From Dyella sp. OK004 (lineage in GTDB: Bacteria > Pseudomonadota > Gammaproteobacteria > Xanthomonadales > Rhodanobacteraceae), in contig NZ_FOZI01000005.1 in assembly GCF_900114495.1 (NCBI RefSeq), positions 124,001 through 188,000 on the forward strand: a stretch of DNA of 64,000 nucleotides, in the 5' to 3' direction. A program made the translations under genes and the position numbers. Each line of letters starts with the position of its first letter. Position 1 is the first letter of the stretch. This document shows, one piece after another, positions 1 to 8,891 of the stretch. The notes under the pieces were generated by a model, which saw only the letters and a program-made list of their open reading frames with translations, was not told where the DNA came from and ran no database searches.

Positions 1-274
1 GCACGGCTTCGTCAGTGGACAGTGCGGCGATGCCCGGGATCACCGGCGCGCGGCCGTCGAGTGCTCTCACCAAGGTGCGGATGATCGCCAGCTTTTCATC
101 GAAGCTCAGCGTGGCCGCTTCGCCAAGTGAGCCGAGCGGCACGATGCCGGTACAGCCGCTGTCGATCAGCGTGCGGGCGTGTTCAGCGAGGAAGGCGTGG
201 TCGACCTGGCCATCGGCGGTGAACGGCGTGGTGATGGCGGGAATCACACCGCGCCAGATGGAAGCGTTACTCAT
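1..274 (-). CDS. DapA-family lyase, probable 1-pyrroline-4-hydroxy-2-carboxylate deaminase (3' part outside window)
   Basis: Only the first 91 codons are present, read leftwards from the ATG at 274. The protein begins MSNASIWRGVIPAITTPF and contains GCTGIVPLGSLGEAATLS, the N-terminal barrel strands of the dihydrodipicolinate synthase/N-acetylneuraminate lyase family. The catalytic Lys lies outside the window. Its start overlaps the end of the preceding dehydrogenase gene by 8 nt, so it belongs to the same operon. In hydroxyproline operons the DapA-like member deaminates 1-pyrroline-4-hydroxy-2-carboxylate to 2-oxoglutarate semialdehyde; that specific role is inferred from context. Confidence 0.85.
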   Translation of the reverse strand, partial: MSNASIWRGVIPAITTPFTADGQVDHAFLAEHARTLIDSGCTGIVPLGSLGEAATLSFDEKLAIIRTLVRALDGRAPVIPGIAALSTDEAV

Positions 275-1565
275 GATCGGCTACCTCGGTACTTATCGTC
301 GGAAGGGGAAAAGTCGCCGCGCCCGCCAAGGTGGCGAGGCGTGCGGGAAACAGGGGCGGGCGGCTGCCGCTGCGGGAGAATCGGCCGAGCTCGGCCAGCA
401 CGGTGCCGCAGATGCGGCCCTGGCATGCGCCCATGCCGCAGCGCGTGGCCAGCTTGGCGGCGCGGGCATCGCTGAAGCCGTCCAGCTCACCGAGCGTGAC
501 GTCTTCGCAGCGGCAGATCAGCGTTTGCGCATCAGCGAGCTGATGCAGGCGCGGGTCGAGCGAAAAATGGGTGGCAAGCAGTTCGGCGAAGCCACGCGCC
601 TTGTCGCGGCGCGGCAACAGCAGGTTGGCCGCGGCGGTATCGCCAACAGCCATATGGCCGGCGATGGCGCCTTCCAGTCGTGCCACCGCGAGTCCGCCGA
701 TGCCGTTGGCTTCGCCCGCGGCGTAGATGCCAGCGACGCTGGTGCGCAGCGACGGATCGACTTGCACCTGCGGATGCGCGCTGCGCTGCACTGTCGCGCA
801 TCCCAGCAGCTGTGCCAGTTCCACATTGGGCACTAGGCCATAGCCGACCGCGAGCAGATCGCAGTCGAGGCGGGTCGTGCCATGCGGCCCTTCGATATCC
901 ACCGTGCGCAACGCGGCTTCGCCATGCGCGCTACGGACGAATGTGCCAAAGCGATACGGCACGCCGGCCAGTTGCGCACGAAGCGCAACCGCTTGAGTCG
1001 CGCGAGCCGGCCAGCGTAATAGCTGTCGCGCAAAGGCATGCACGCGCGCGACTGGCGCCTGTTCGTAAATGCCCTGCAATCGCGCGCCGTGCGCGCGCAG
1101 GGTCGCTGCCGCGGCCAACAGCAGCGGACCGCTGCCGGCGATCACTACGCGCTTGCCGGCGATCGGCCAGCCCTGTTTCACCAGCGCCTGCATGCCGCCG
1201 GCACCCGTCACGCCCGGCAAGGTCCAGCCGGGGAAGGGCAGCAACAGTTCGCGTGCGCCGGTGGCGAGAATTAGCGAGGTGTACGAAAGCAGTGAGCTGC
1301 CCTGTTGCGTTTCCACGCGCAGCGCGGATGGCTCGGCGGCGACAACTTGATGGTTGGTCAGCAACTCGACGCTACGCAATGCCGCGATAGCCTCGCGCGC
1401 GGCACGTGGTGCGGTGCGGCGCACGTCATGGCGCCATACCTGTCCGCCTGCGCGCGCCTGCGCGTCGATCAGGCCAACGCGTGCACCGCGGCTGGCGGCC
1501 GTCTGCGCGGCGGCAAGACCGGCAGGGCCGGCGCCGACGATCAGGACGTCGTAGCGCTCAGTCAT
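267..1565 (-). CDS. FAD/NAD(P)-binding oxidoreductase, HcnB-like subunit of D-hydroxyproline dehydrogenase
   Basis: The protein has 432 residues. A dinucleotide fold starts at residue 6 (DVLIVGAGPAGLAAAQTAA), a second one appears near residue 145 (VVIAGSGPLLLAAAATL), and the C-terminal part carries a BFD-like 2Fe-2S cysteine set (CRCEDVT and GMGACQGRICG). This is the layout of HcnB/opine dehydrogenase subunit A proteins. The start overlaps the small ferredoxin-like gene by 8 nt and the end overlaps the DapA-like gene. With the two neighbouring subunits it should form a membrane-associated, quinone-linked dehydrogenase that oxidises D-hydroxyproline; substrate is inferred from the epimerase in the operon. 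Confidence 0.88.
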   Translation of the reverse strand: MTERYDVLIVGAGPAGLAAAQTAASRGARVGLIDAQARAGGQVWRHDVRRTAPRAAREAIAALRSVELLTNHQVVAAEPSALRVETQQGSSLLSYTSLILATGARELLLPFPGWTLPGVTGAGGMQALVKQGWPIAGKRVVIAGSGPLLLAAAATLRAHGARLQGIYEQAPVARVHAFARQLLRWPARATQAVALRAQLAGVPYRFGTFVRSAHGEAALRTVDIEGPHGTTRLDCDLLAVGYGLVPNVELAQLLGCATVQRSAHPQVQVDPSLRTSVAGIYAAGEANGIGGLAVARLEGAIAGHMAVGDTAAANLLLPRRDKARGFAELLATHFSLDPRLHQLADAQTLICRCEDVTLGELDGFSDARAAKLATRCGMGACQGRICGTVLAELGRFSRSGSRPPLFPARLATLAGAATFPLPTISTEVADHE

Positions 1566-1803
1566 GGCAGTGCACCTGCATGCCTTCGCATGCCACGGTC
1601 ATGCATGCGCGCACATGCATCACGCCATCGATCCGCACGCGGCATTCGAAGCACACGCCCATGCCGCATAGCGGCGCACGTGGCGCGCCACTCACCGAAC
1701 TGCGGAAATGCAGGCCGACGTGCGCGATGGCAGCGGCCACGCTGGCGCCAGTCGGCACCTCTACGTCCTGCCCATCGATGCTGAGGCGAACGATGTCGCT
1801 CAT
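1558..1803 (-). CDS. (2Fe-2S)-binding small subunit, HcnA-like
   Basis: This 81-residue protein has the SoxA/HcnA-type ferredoxin pattern: CGMGVCFECRV (three Cys) followed by RACMTVACEGM. A short N-terminal beta part (VRLSIDGQDVEVPTGASVAAA) precedes it. It overlaps both neighbours (8 nt downstream, 4 nt upstream), as expected for translationally coupled subunits. It probably passes electrons between the two flavoproteins of the hydroxyproline dehydrogenase. Length is normal for the family. Confidence 0.88.
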   Translation of the reverse strand: MSDIVRLSIDGQDVEVPTGASVAAAIAHVGLHFRSSVSGAPRAPLCGMGVCFECRVRIDGVMHVRACMTVACEGMQVHCHD

Positions 1804-2912
1804 GCGGCCATCCTCGATGGCGCATAGGGCGTTGGATCGATCGCGGGCTCGCGGCCCTGGATCAGATCCAGCAACAGCCGCGCGCTGCCCAGGGCGGTCG
1901 TCACGCCGAGACCTTCATGGCCGGCCGCGACCCATTGGTTGGTGCCGCCAGGTACGGCACCAAGATAAGGGCGTCCATCCGGCGTGGTCGGACGGAAACC
2001 GGTCCACGCGCGCACGGCCTGCAACTGGCGCAGGGTGGGAATGAAAGCGAAGCAGCGTTCCAGCATGCGCTGCAGCATCGCTGGTGAAACCGCGGCGTCG
2101 GTGGCGCTGAACTCGCGCGACGATCCGATCAGGATCTGTCCGGTGGGGCGTGGCTGCACGTTGAAGGCGACGCTGCTGTCGGCATCGCCGTGCGCGCTGT
2201 CCGCATAACCAAGTTCGAGCAATTGATGGCGTAGCAGGTTCGGATAACGCTCGGTGATCACCAGATGCCCTTTGCGTCCGCGCATCGGCAACTGCGGTAG
2301 CAGGGCGGGCAGGGCGCAGCCGGTGGCGACCAGCACGGGGCCGCTGAGAGTGCTGCCATCGTCGAGCTGCGCGCCACCGCGCGGTAGCGCATTCACGCGA
2401 CGGCCGGCATAAAGCTGCGCGCCACGCGATTGCGCACGCTGCACCAGGTAACGAGCGACGCGCGGCGGATACACCACGGCCTCGCGCGGCACCAGCATGC
2501 CGCCGCTCATGCCGGGCGCGAGTGCCGGCTCCAGTTCGTAGAGGGTGTTGGCATCGAGCACATGCGCTTCCACACCGGCCGCGGCGAGGCGGGTGGCACG
2601 TGTCGATGCGGCGGCCAGTTCGGCGTCGCCGCGCGCTACCCACAGCGTGCCGCAGCGACTGAACTCCGCTTCTTTCAGATCGGCAAAAGCTTCCCACTGC
2701 TGCAGCGAATAGCGCGACAGCGCCAGCTCGGCCGGATCGTCATCCATTGCCACCAGATGGCCCATCGCCGCCGCCGTAGCGCCGCCGCCGATCGGGCCGG
2801 GCTCCACGATGGCGACACGCAAACCGTCCGCGCTCGCCGCATCGGCACAGGCGGCGCCAACGATGCCGGCACCGACCACGATCAGGTCATAGCTGGCGGC
2901 AGCCGCCTTCAT
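1800..2912 (-). CDS. FAD-dependent D-amino-acid oxidoreductase, HcnC-like catalytic subunit
   Basis: The 370-residue protein starts with a flavin-binding segment ([19 protein letters not shown]) and ends with a DAO-type FAD-closing motif ([19 protein letters not shown], ending near residue 345). It belongs to the DadA/HcnC/ThiO glycine-oxidase-like family. Coupling by 4-nt overlaps to the epimerase upstream and the 2Fe-2S subunit downstream points to oxidation of cis-4-hydroxy-D-proline to 1-pyrroline-4-hydroxy-2-carboxylate. Substrate is inferred from context; the enzyme class is clear from sequence. Confidence 0.88.
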   Translation of the reverse strand: MKAAAASYDLIVVGAGIVGAACADAASADGLRVAIVEPGPIGGGATAAAMGHLVAMDDDPAELALSRYSLQQWEAFADLKEAEFSRCGTLWVARGDAELAAASTRATRLAAAGVEAHVLDANTLYELEPALAPGMSGGMLVPREAVVYPPRVARYLVQRAQSRGAQLYAGRRVNALPRGGAQLDDGSTLSGPVLVATGCALPALLPQLPMRGRKGHLVITERYPNLLRHQLLELGYADSAHGDADSSVAFNVQPRPTGQILIGSSREFSATDAAVSPAMLQRMLERCFAFIPTLRQLQAVRAWTGFRPTTPDGRPYLGAVPGGTNQWVAAGHEGLGVTTALGSARLLLDLIQGREPAIDPTPYAPSRMAA

Positions 2913-3850
2913 TCCGCGCCGCTGCCCCAGGTAAAGGCATCGGCTTCGTCGAACAACAGCGTGGAGCGCGCCACCACATAAGCGGTGCCAGTGATCCGCG
3001 GCAGCACACCGCGTGTGCCCGGCGTGTAGCGCCCCTCAAACACGCTACCGAGAATGCTTTCCTGTCGCCATGTATCGCCCGGCGCCAGCTTGCCGTCGGC
3101 GGCGAGGCAGGCCAGCTTGGCGCTGGTGCCGGTGCCGCAAGGCGAGCGGTCGTAGGCAAGGCCGGGGCAGAGCACGAAGTTGCGCCCGTCCATACCGGCG
3201 ACCGGCGAGTCGGCATTGATCTCGATATGGTCGATCTCGCCGTTGTCCGCGCCGGCGATGCCATGGGCTTCCAGCGCGCGCCGCACCGCTTCGGTATAGA
3301 CGGTGAGCTCGCGCTGGTGATGGATCTCCAGCGGCAGCGGCGTGTCCTTGGTGATGAAGAACCAGTTGCCACCCCACGCGATGTCGCCGTGCACCGTGCC
3401 GTAGCCCGGTACGTCGACGCGCACGTGGCTGGCGTGGCGGTAGCTCTCCACGTTGTCGATGGAGACGCGACCGTCTTCGTGCAGCTCCGCGCCCACGGTG
3501 CCGACCGGCGTCTCGATGCGATGCAAGCCGGGGCCGATGCGGCCCATGTGTTGCAGCGTGCGCACCACGCCGATGGTGCCGTGGCCGCACATGCCGAGAT
3601 AGCTGACATTGTTGAAGAAGATCACCCCCGCGCAGGCGTCCGCCGACTGCGGTGGCAGCAACAGCGCGCCAACCACGGTGGACGAACCGCGCGGCTCACA
3701 GGCGATGGCGCTGCGCCAGCGGTCGAACTCGCGGCGGAAGCGCTCGCGCTGTTCCATCAGGCTGCCGGTGCCCAGGTCGGGGAAGCCGGCGATGACGACA
3801 CGGGTCGGTTCGCCGCCGGTATGGGAGTCGATCACGTCTATGGTATGCAT
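2909..3850 (-). CDS. 4-hydroxyproline epimerase (proline racemase family)
   Basis: The protein is 313 residues from the ATG at 3850 ([19 protein letters not shown]). The two catalytic cysteine segments of the racemase family are present: [13 protein letters not shown] and [15 protein letters not shown]. Having Cys at both positions marks a true epimerase rather than the Thr-type dehydratase. It converts trans-4-hydroxy-L-proline to cis-4-hydroxy-D-proline. It is the first gene of the operon and is divergent from the PAS-AraC regulator. An in-frame extension to 4042 exists but would run through the intergenic region and has no family counterpart, so the later start is chosen. Confidence 0.93.
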   Translation of the reverse strand: MHTIDVIDSHTGGEPTRVVIAGFPDLGTGSLMEQRERFRREFDRWRSAIACEPRGSSTVVGALLLPPQSADACAGVIFFNNVSYLGMCGHGTIGVVRTLQHMGRIGPGLHRIETPVGTVGAELHEDGRVSIDNVESYRHASHVRVDVPGYGTVHGDIAWGGNWFFITKDTPLPLEIHHQRELTVYTEAVRRALEAHGIAGADNGEIDHIEINADSPVAGMDGRNFVLCPGLAYDRSPCGTGTSAKLACLAADGKLAPGDTWRQESILGSVFEGRYTPGTRGVLPRITGTAYVVARSTLLFDEADAFTWGSGAE

Positions 3851-3933
3851 GGCGCCTATGCTCGCTTTGCCGGCGATTGAACGTCTAGAAACGCTTGGCA
3901 TCCGGCGGTGCGGAAATCGGCACAATGCGAAAA

Positions 3934-3959
3934 CACTTGCGCATCCTATGCTGCAAGTG
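3934..3959. promoter_or_regulatory. inverted repeat, candidate operator of the hydroxyproline operon
   Basis: CACTTGC (3934-3940) and GCAAGTG (3953-3959) form a 7-bp inverted repeat with a 12-nt spacer inside the region between the epimerase gene and the divergent PAS-AraC gene. The position fits a regulator binding site. No experimental support is visible. Confidence 0.35.
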
Positions 3960-3993
3960 CAAAAAAGGCATGGCACATAGCGATGGGGGTTCG

Positions 3994-4731
3994 ATGGAAA
4001 TGAAGATTTCGGCCGATGAGCTCGAAGCACTCTTCGACGCACTGCCCGACGTAGTGTTCTTCGTCAAAGACGGCAACGGCCGCTACACCCATGCCAACCT
4101 CACCTTGGTGCGCCGCCTCGGCCTCAAGCATCGCGCCGATGTCATTGGCCGCAGCGTCACCGAACTCTTTCCCGCGTCACTCGGTGGATCCTACGCCTCG
4201 CAGGACCGCCGCGTGCTGGAAGGCGAAGTGATCGAAAACCAGCTCGAAGTCCATATGTTCGCCAACCGCGTCGCCGGCTGGTGCCTCACCTGTAAACGTC
4301 CCCTGCGCCAGCGCGGCGAAGTGCGCGGCATCGTCGGCATCTCCCGCGACCTCGGCAAACCCGACGGCCGCCACCCCACCTACGTCCGCCTGCGCCGCGT
4401 CCTCGCTTACCTGCAAGAGCACTACGCCGAAAGCGTACGCGTGGCCAAACTCGCCGAACTCGCCGACGTCTCCGTCGCCCAGTTAGAACGCCACTTCCGC
4501 CGCGTCTTCCAACTCACCCCCCAACAAGTCCAGACCAAACTACGCATCGAAGCCGCCATGCGCCTCCTCACCGGCGCCCAAAGCATCGCCGCCATCGGCC
4601 TCGCCTGCGGCTTCGCCGACCAAAGCGCCTTCGCAAGGCAATTCAAGGCAACAGTAGGCATGACTCCAAGGGACTACCGTGCGATGACCACGGCAAGTAC
4701 GAAAGAAAAGCGTGAAAGCAGTACACGCTAA
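3994..4731 (+). CDS. AraC-family regulator with N-terminal PAS domain
   Basis: The protein is 245 residues from the ATG at 3994, which follows a GGGGG stretch at a ribosome-binding distance; an ATG at 3970 would add eight residues. A PAS-like domain covers about residues 5-115 ([32 protein letters not shown]). The AraC double helix-turn-helix covers about 135-235 ([37 protein letters not shown]). It is divergent from the hydroxyproline operon and probably activates it in response to hydroxyproline or a catabolite. A PAS sensor instead of the usual cupin effector domain is a notable variation. Confidence 0.85.
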   Translation: MEMKISADELEALFDALPDVVFFVKDGNGRYTHANLTLVRRLGLKHRADVIGRSVTELFPASLGGSYASQDRRVLEGEVIENQLEVHMFANRVAGWCLTCKRPLRQRGEVRGIVGISRDLGKPDGRHPTYVRLRRVLAYLQEHYAESVRVAKLAELADVSVAQLERHFRRVFQLTPQQVQTKLRIEAAMRLLTGAQSIAAIGLACGFADQSAFARQFKATVGMTPRDYRAMTTASTKEKRESSTR

Positions 4732-4834
4732 GCCAGAGCAAGGGCGCTGCCCGATGCTCCGTATACTTTTGTTTTGATCTGCGAGTCCCTTGTGTGGTCC
4801 TGACTAGCGTCGTGTCTCAGCTACGCTCGATTTT

Positions 4835-5006
4835 CTCCTCCCCCTGCTCGCGACGCGAAGCTAGTCCCGTGGGACAGGGGAGGCAGGGAGGGGGTAAGCC
4901 CTTGAGAAAACCTCTCCCGAAACGCTTTCTCAAGTACTCACCCCTCCCCAACCCTCCCCTGTCCCACGGGACTAGCTTCGCGTCGCAAGCAGGGGAGGGA
5001 GCAAGA
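4835..5006 (+). repeat. Family A palindromic repeat, copy A1
   Basis: A G/C-rich imperfect palindrome. The outer arms read CTAGTCCCGTGGGACAGGGG and the complementary CCCCTGTCCCACGGGACTAG; the inner arms contain CTTGAGAAA and TTTCTCAAG. The core ACCCCTCCCCAACCCTCCCC recurs in the copies near 28.9, 42.1, 52.3 and 59.35 kb. It sits between convergent genes. Confidence 0.85.
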
Positions 5007-5026
5007 GCTCGGCGTGGCTGTGATGG

Positions 5027-5232
5027 CTGGACGATCAGACCGAGAAGAAAACCATCCCGACGCCTGACACTGGAAAAGGCGTAGCTACAGAGCCCACCGC
5101 CTGCTTTCAGGCCATTTCTCTTTGGTTACTTTCTCTTTGGGCCAGCAAAGAGAAAGTGACCCGGACCGCGGCAGCGGTTCGGAAGCCCGCGGCAGGCGAA
5201 CCAGGGCACGCAGACGCAACAACCGAGCGACG
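5027..5232 (+). repeat. Family B repeat, copy B1
   Basis: About 205 bp shared with 55204-55407 (opposite strand) and 63521-63728. Recognisable parts are CCATCCCGACG, GACACTGGAAAAGG, a hairpin ACTTTCTCTTTG/CAAAGAGAAAGT, and GACCGCGGCAGCGGTTCG. The minus strand keeps an open frame ending WPKEKVTKEKWPESRRWAL with its stop at 5085. Whether this frame is translated is unknown. The stretch 4732-5325 holds only repeats A1 and B1. Confidence 0.85.
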
Positions 5233-5325
5233 CGCCGGCCAATCTGTCGCTCTGCGCCGATTAGAGTCACTTCATAGCCTCTCGAGATCATCACTACTGA
5301 AGGCTGAGTGATCAGGATTCATGAA

Positions 5326-6813
5326 TCAGAGCAGGTGCTTCGCCTTCAGCTGCGCGAGCACATTGACGAGACTGGCATGTCCACCATCGTGCAAGTCAGT
5401 GAGCGTGGTGCTGAGCGCGCGGTCAGGACGCAAGCCCACAGACTGGATCGCAAAGGGCCGTGTGCGACTGGGAGCAAAGTGATCCTGCGCCAGCATGTCG
5501 ATCAGTACGCCCTCGGCGTGCTCCCCATCGGTAAGCGTGCCCGTAGGATCGAAAACCGAAAAATTGCCGCTGAGTCGCACGGCATAGCCGGAGCCGGGCA
5601 GTGGGGCGGCCGGCTCACCATTGAACTCGAAGCCGCCGCCAGCGCCTACAGTACGTTCCCCCACCACGGTGGCACCTGAGGCCCATAACCAGCTCGCCAT
5701 AAATTCTCCCGCCGAGCGCGTACCGGCATCGGTAAGCACGACGAGTGGGGCATGGGAGGTGACGTGCCCGCAGCTCGGGTCGGTATGTTCCTTCGTGAGT
5801 TGAACGGTGCTCGCTCCCTTGCTGGCGAACAGGTCGAGTGTGGAGAGCGATGGCCTGGTGCGAAGTGCGTCGGCCAGCAACCAGGCTTCGCGGTCGAAGC
5901 CGCCGAGATTGCCGCGCAAATCCAGCACTAGAACGTCCGCACCGCGGGCAGCGGCGTCGGCTTCGCGGATGAAGTTGCGCACCACGGCGCAATAGCCGGC
6001 GATCATGGCCGTATCGTCGGTGGCATCCGGTTGTTTGCTGGCCGTGTCGGAAGCAGTCACAAAGGCGTCGTCGTACTGTGGCGCGAACGCACCCAGGCGC
6101 AACGTGCCGATACGCAGACCTTCGGTCGTGAAACGCTGTGGAAGGTCCGAGCGATTGATCGCGGCAGTCATTGACTTGGCCAATGCCGCATCGACTGGCT
6201 TGTAGTGCAACGTGACGGTTTTCGTTTGGTGCTTGGCGTCTTGCAAGCGCAAGGTGACTGCGTTCTTGAGTCCGGCAACGCGATGGACTACCGGCGTGGC
6301 GAGCCCGAGCTCTGTAGCGGCCTCTGCATAACGACCGCGGCGCTGGCCACCAAAGGTCAATGTCGCTACGCGTTGCAGCCAGCTATGGGCGTCCTGGCCA
6401 TCGATAGCCAGTACCTGATCGCCCTCTGCGACGAGTCCGCTTATGGCGGTCGTATCGAATAAGCGCCAAATGATGACGCTGCCGTCGCTGGCCGTGCGGA
6501 ACAGCACACCTAACGTTTCGGATTTACCTGCCTTGGTACCGGCCAGCGCGACGTGTTGGTCTTGCAACGCAGTCAGCGCTCGGGTGAGCGCATTGGCATC
6601 GCCAAGGGGAGGCAGGGTGGCGTCTATCGACCAGAAAGCCTTGCCCTGGATCTCTTCAGGAAAGTCGTGGCGGTAGCGTTCCACGTACCGCAGCGAGGGA
6701 TAGTTGTGCGTTACCTGCGCACGTAGCTGGGTGCTGTCGTCCATGGCTGCATGCGCATTACTTAGCATGGTCAGAGCGCACAACGCGGCGATTGTCCAAA
6801 TCACTCTATGCAT
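5326..6813 (-). CDS. Secreted S41-family peptidase (C-terminal processing/tricorn type)
   Basis: A 495-residue protein with a signal peptide (MHRVIWTIAALCALTMLSNAHA). A PDZ-like segment lies around residues 110-150 (GLVAEGDQVLAIDGQDAHSW). The S41 core follows: DVLVLDLRGNLGGFDREAW near 300 and the nucleophile region GTRSAGEFMASWLWASGA near 370, then VVGERTVGAGG. It is expected in the periplasm or at the cell surface. Substrate is unknown. A second, unrelated-length S41 protein is encoded at 15.6-17.0 kb. Confidence 0.85.
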   Translation of the reverse strand: MHRVIWTIAALCALTMLSNAHAAMDDSTQLRAQVTHNYPSLRYVERYRHDFPEEIQGKAFWSIDATLPPLGDANALTRALTALQDQHVALAGTKAGKSETLGVLFRTASDGSVIIWRLFDTTAISGLVAEGDQVLAIDGQDAHSWLQRVATLTFGGQRRGRYAEAATELGLATPVVHRVAGLKNAVTLRLQDAKHQTKTVTLHYKPVDAALAKSMTAAINRSDLPQRFTTEGLRIGTLRLGAFAPQYDDAFVTASDTASKQPDATDDTAMIAGYCAVVRNFIREADAAARGADVLVLDLRGNLGGFDREAWLLADALRTRPSLSTLDLFASKGASTVQLTKEHTDPSCGHVTSHAPLVVLTDAGTRSAGEFMASWLWASGATVVGERTVGAGGGFEFNGEPAAPLPGSGYAVRLSGNFSVFDPTGTLTDGEHAEGVLIDMLAQDHFAPSRTRPFAIQSVGLRPDRALSTTLTDLHDGGHASLVNVLAQLKAKHLL

Positions 6814-6978
6814 AACGAATCCCTGGTTAGATGCGTGGCGTCATACGCGATGCCTCTGATCGTGCAGAAGAGACATGAGCACGCGACCTTGCGGTGAGCC
6901 GTGGATGAGATCAAGTGTTACAAGTCATATCTCTCCCACAGAGACTAGCTTCGAGGCGCCGGAAGGAAAGGGCGCAAA

Positions 6979-7010
6979 GAAAAAGCCCTGCCAACTGGCA
7001 GGGCTTTTTC
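6979..7010 (-). terminator. Rho-independent terminator hairpin
   Basis: A perfect 14-bp stem (GAAAAAGCCCTGCC / GGCAGGGCTTTTTC) with a 4-nt loop lies 25 nt beyond the stop of the YXWGXW-type lipoprotein gene. T-tracts on both strands could make it bidirectional. Confidence 0.85.
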
Positions 7011-7034
7011 ATCAAACGAACGGAGCGTGAGTAC

Positions 7035-7391
7035 TCAACCGTTAACCCACACACCCACATTCAAATGCCACCCATCATTTCTCCGCTCATAATGCGGATG
7101 CACATAGCGATAACCGGGACGAACAACCTCCCAATGCCCGCGCACCGGCTGATAACCATGGCCATCCCAGCGCCAATAACCTCGAGCCCACATATAACCA
7201 GGGCGAGGCATGGGCTCCTCTTCAATCACAGTCACCGGCGGCGGCTGCGGAGCTACCACCACTTCCTCCACCACTTCGCGCCGCACTATCGGGCGCTCCA
7301 CCACCACGGGACGATCGTGGACAACACGCTCCTCGACACAACCACTGGCAAGCAGGGTAAGTGCGGCAAGAGCAACAATGCGGGTCGACAT
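7035..7391 (-). CDS. YXWGXW-repeat lipoprotein
   Basis: The 118-residue protein has a lipoprotein signal (IVALAALTLLASGCVEE; lipobox Cys at residue 18). A Val/Glu/Pro-rich linker follows, then aromatic repeats MWARGYWRWDGHGYQPVRGHW and YVHPHYERRNDGW. This is the YXWGXW-repeat family of small surface proteins of unknown role. A paralogous protein is encoded directly upstream at 7523-7852. Confidence 0.8.
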   Translation of the reverse strand: MSTRIVALAALTLLASGCVEERVVHDRPVVVERPIVRREVVEEVVVAPQPPPVTVIEEEPMPRPGYMWARGYWRWDGHGYQPVRGHWEVVRPGYRYVHPHYERRNDGWHLNVGVWVNG

Positions 7392-7522
7392 GTAGAAGCC
7401 TCAGTGATGGATGTGGTGATAGTTGGATGGAGAGCGTGCGCTTCACGCGGTGCCACTCTCATCCATCCTGCCTTTGCGATGGCTTCGGAAAACGTGCGGA
7501 TCTATCGCAGGTTGTTGCGCGT

Positions 7523-7852
7523 TCAGCGGCCCCAGTAGCCGTCGTGGAAACGCCAGCCGTTGCCATGGCGCATCCAGCCAGCAGGGCGGTAGCGATAGCC
7601 CGGGCGCGCCTGCACCCAGCGACCAGTGATCCACACATGGCGACGTGCATACGGATCCCAGCGCCAGTAACCCGGAGCCCAGGCATAGCCGCGGCGCGGT
7701 GGCGGCACGCGTTCGTAGCGTACGGGCGGTGGAGCGACGCCGATCTGCACGGAGACGCTGGTGCGCGCGGCGGCTTCGGGTACATAGGCAGTGCTTCCCA
7801 GCGCCAGCCCTATGGCAGTCAACACGGCAAGCTTGCGTGCGAGCGGGTTCAT
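7523..7852 (-). CDS. YXWGXW-repeat secreted protein
   Basis: From the ATG at 7852, preceded by a GGAGAG ribosome-binding site, the protein has 109 residues with a signal peptide (MNPLARKLAVLTAIGLALGS). The mature part carries RGYAWAPGYWRWD, WITGRWVQARPGYRY and FHDGYWGR. It resembles the neighbour at 7035-7391 in arrangement though it lacks the lipobox. The TTG at 7867 is a less likely start. Function unknown. Confidence 0.8.
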   Translation of the reverse strand: MNPLARKLAVLTAIGLALGSTAYVPEAAARTSVSVQIGVAPPPVRYERVPPPRRGYAWAPGYWRWDPYARRHVWITGRWVQARPGYRYRPAGWMRHGNGWRFHDGYWGR

Positions 7853-7985
7853 CGAACTCTCCTTCAATAGCGCAGCCGCGATGTGCGGCTAGCAGGTGGA
7901 GAAAACGAGGCGCGGCTCAGCGTGTTGACGACGCCTCGCAAGCTTGTTCAGAAGCCGGTCGGGTGTGACGCACCCGCCAGGGACA

Positions 7986-8783
7986 TCAAAGGCGGCAGTT
8001 CGGGCTGTGTCCGTTGGCGCGCGCCTGTTCGTACACCGGCATCAACTGCTGTGCCTGCTGGCTGAGCGATTGTGCGCGGCCCGACGATGAAGGGTGCGTG
8101 GAAAGGAACGCGGGTGGCTTGGCGCCGCCTTGCGCGCCCATCTTCTGCCAAAGCGCTGCCGCGGCGCGCGGATCGAAACCGGCCTGCGCCATATAGCGCT
8201 GGCCCAGCGTATCCGCCTCGCTTTCCTGGGTGCGTGAGAACGGCAGCAAGATGCCGACTTCCGCGCCGACGCCCAGGGCGGCGGCGGCATAGCCGGCGTT
8301 GGTGCCGCGAGTCGCGGCATACGCGGTGCCGGCGAGCACGGCCGCCTGCGTCGCCATGTTGTCCGACATGCGCTCGGCGCCGTGGCGCGAGACCACATGC
8401 GACAGCTCATGGCCGAGCACCACGGCGAGCTGATCCTGATCCGTGGCCACCTTGAACATGCCGCGGTTCACGCCGATGCGGCCGCCGGGCAGGGCGAAGG
8501 CATTGGCGCTGTTGTCGTCGATGATCTGCACTTCCCATTGCTGGGTATTCCACGGCGGCGGCAGTACCGCGATCAGCGCGTTGGAAACGCAGGTGGCGTA
8601 GGCGCGTTCGCGCGGCGAGTCGACAAACTTGCCCTGCTTGCGCATGTCGTTGAACGCGGTCAGCCCCATCTGGCTCATGTCGTTGTCCGACACCATCATC
8701 AATTGCGAGCGGCCGGTGGGCGAGGTAGCGCAGGCGGCCAGCAGGCTGCACAGCACCGGCGCCAGCACATGGCGGAATTTCAT
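7986..8783 (-). CDS. M48-family metallopeptidase lipoprotein
   Basis: From the ATG at 8783 the protein has 265 residues. A lipoprotein signal (VLAPVLCSLLAACATSPTG) leads into an M48 domain with the zinc motif VLGHELSHVVSRHGAERMS and the downstream third ligand region RTQESEADTLGQRYMAQAG. It resembles LoiP/YcaL-type outer-membrane quality-control peptidases. It is divergent from the TetR gene. In-frame sequence upstream of 8783 runs through the intergenic region and is not likely to be translated. Confidence 0.88.
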   Translation of the reverse strand: MKFRHVLAPVLCSLLAACATSPTGRSQLMMVSDNDMSQMGLTAFNDMRKQGKFVDSPRERAYATCVSNALIAVLPPPWNTQQWEVQIIDDNSANAFALPGGRIGVNRGMFKVATDQDQLAVVLGHELSHVVSRHGAERMSDNMATQAAVLAGTAYAATRGTNAGYAAAALGVGAEVGILLPFSRTQESEADTLGQRYMAQAGFDPRAAAALWQKMGAQGGAKPPAFLSTHPSSSGRAQSLSQQAQQLMPVYEQARANGHSPNCRL

Positions 8784-8865
8784 GCGTAAACCTCCCTGGT
8801 AAGCGTGGCGCGAAGCATAACCTTGCGATCGCCATTGGGGTGTGTTCGCCGGCCTATAGAAAAGA

Positions 8866-8877
8866 ACGAACGGTCGT
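8866..8877. promoter_or_regulatory. Putative TetR-family operator
   Basis: The near-palindrome ACGAACGGTCGT lies 14 nt before the ATG of the TetR gene and within the M48/TetR divergent region. Position and symmetry suggest self-regulation by the adjacent TetR protein. Confidence 0.4.
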
Positions 8878-8891
8878 GCTATTTTCCGGCC

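Noticed and set aside
4794-5084. A 96-codon frame over repeat A1
   Set aside because: It lies wholly inside the palindromic repeat and differs between copies.
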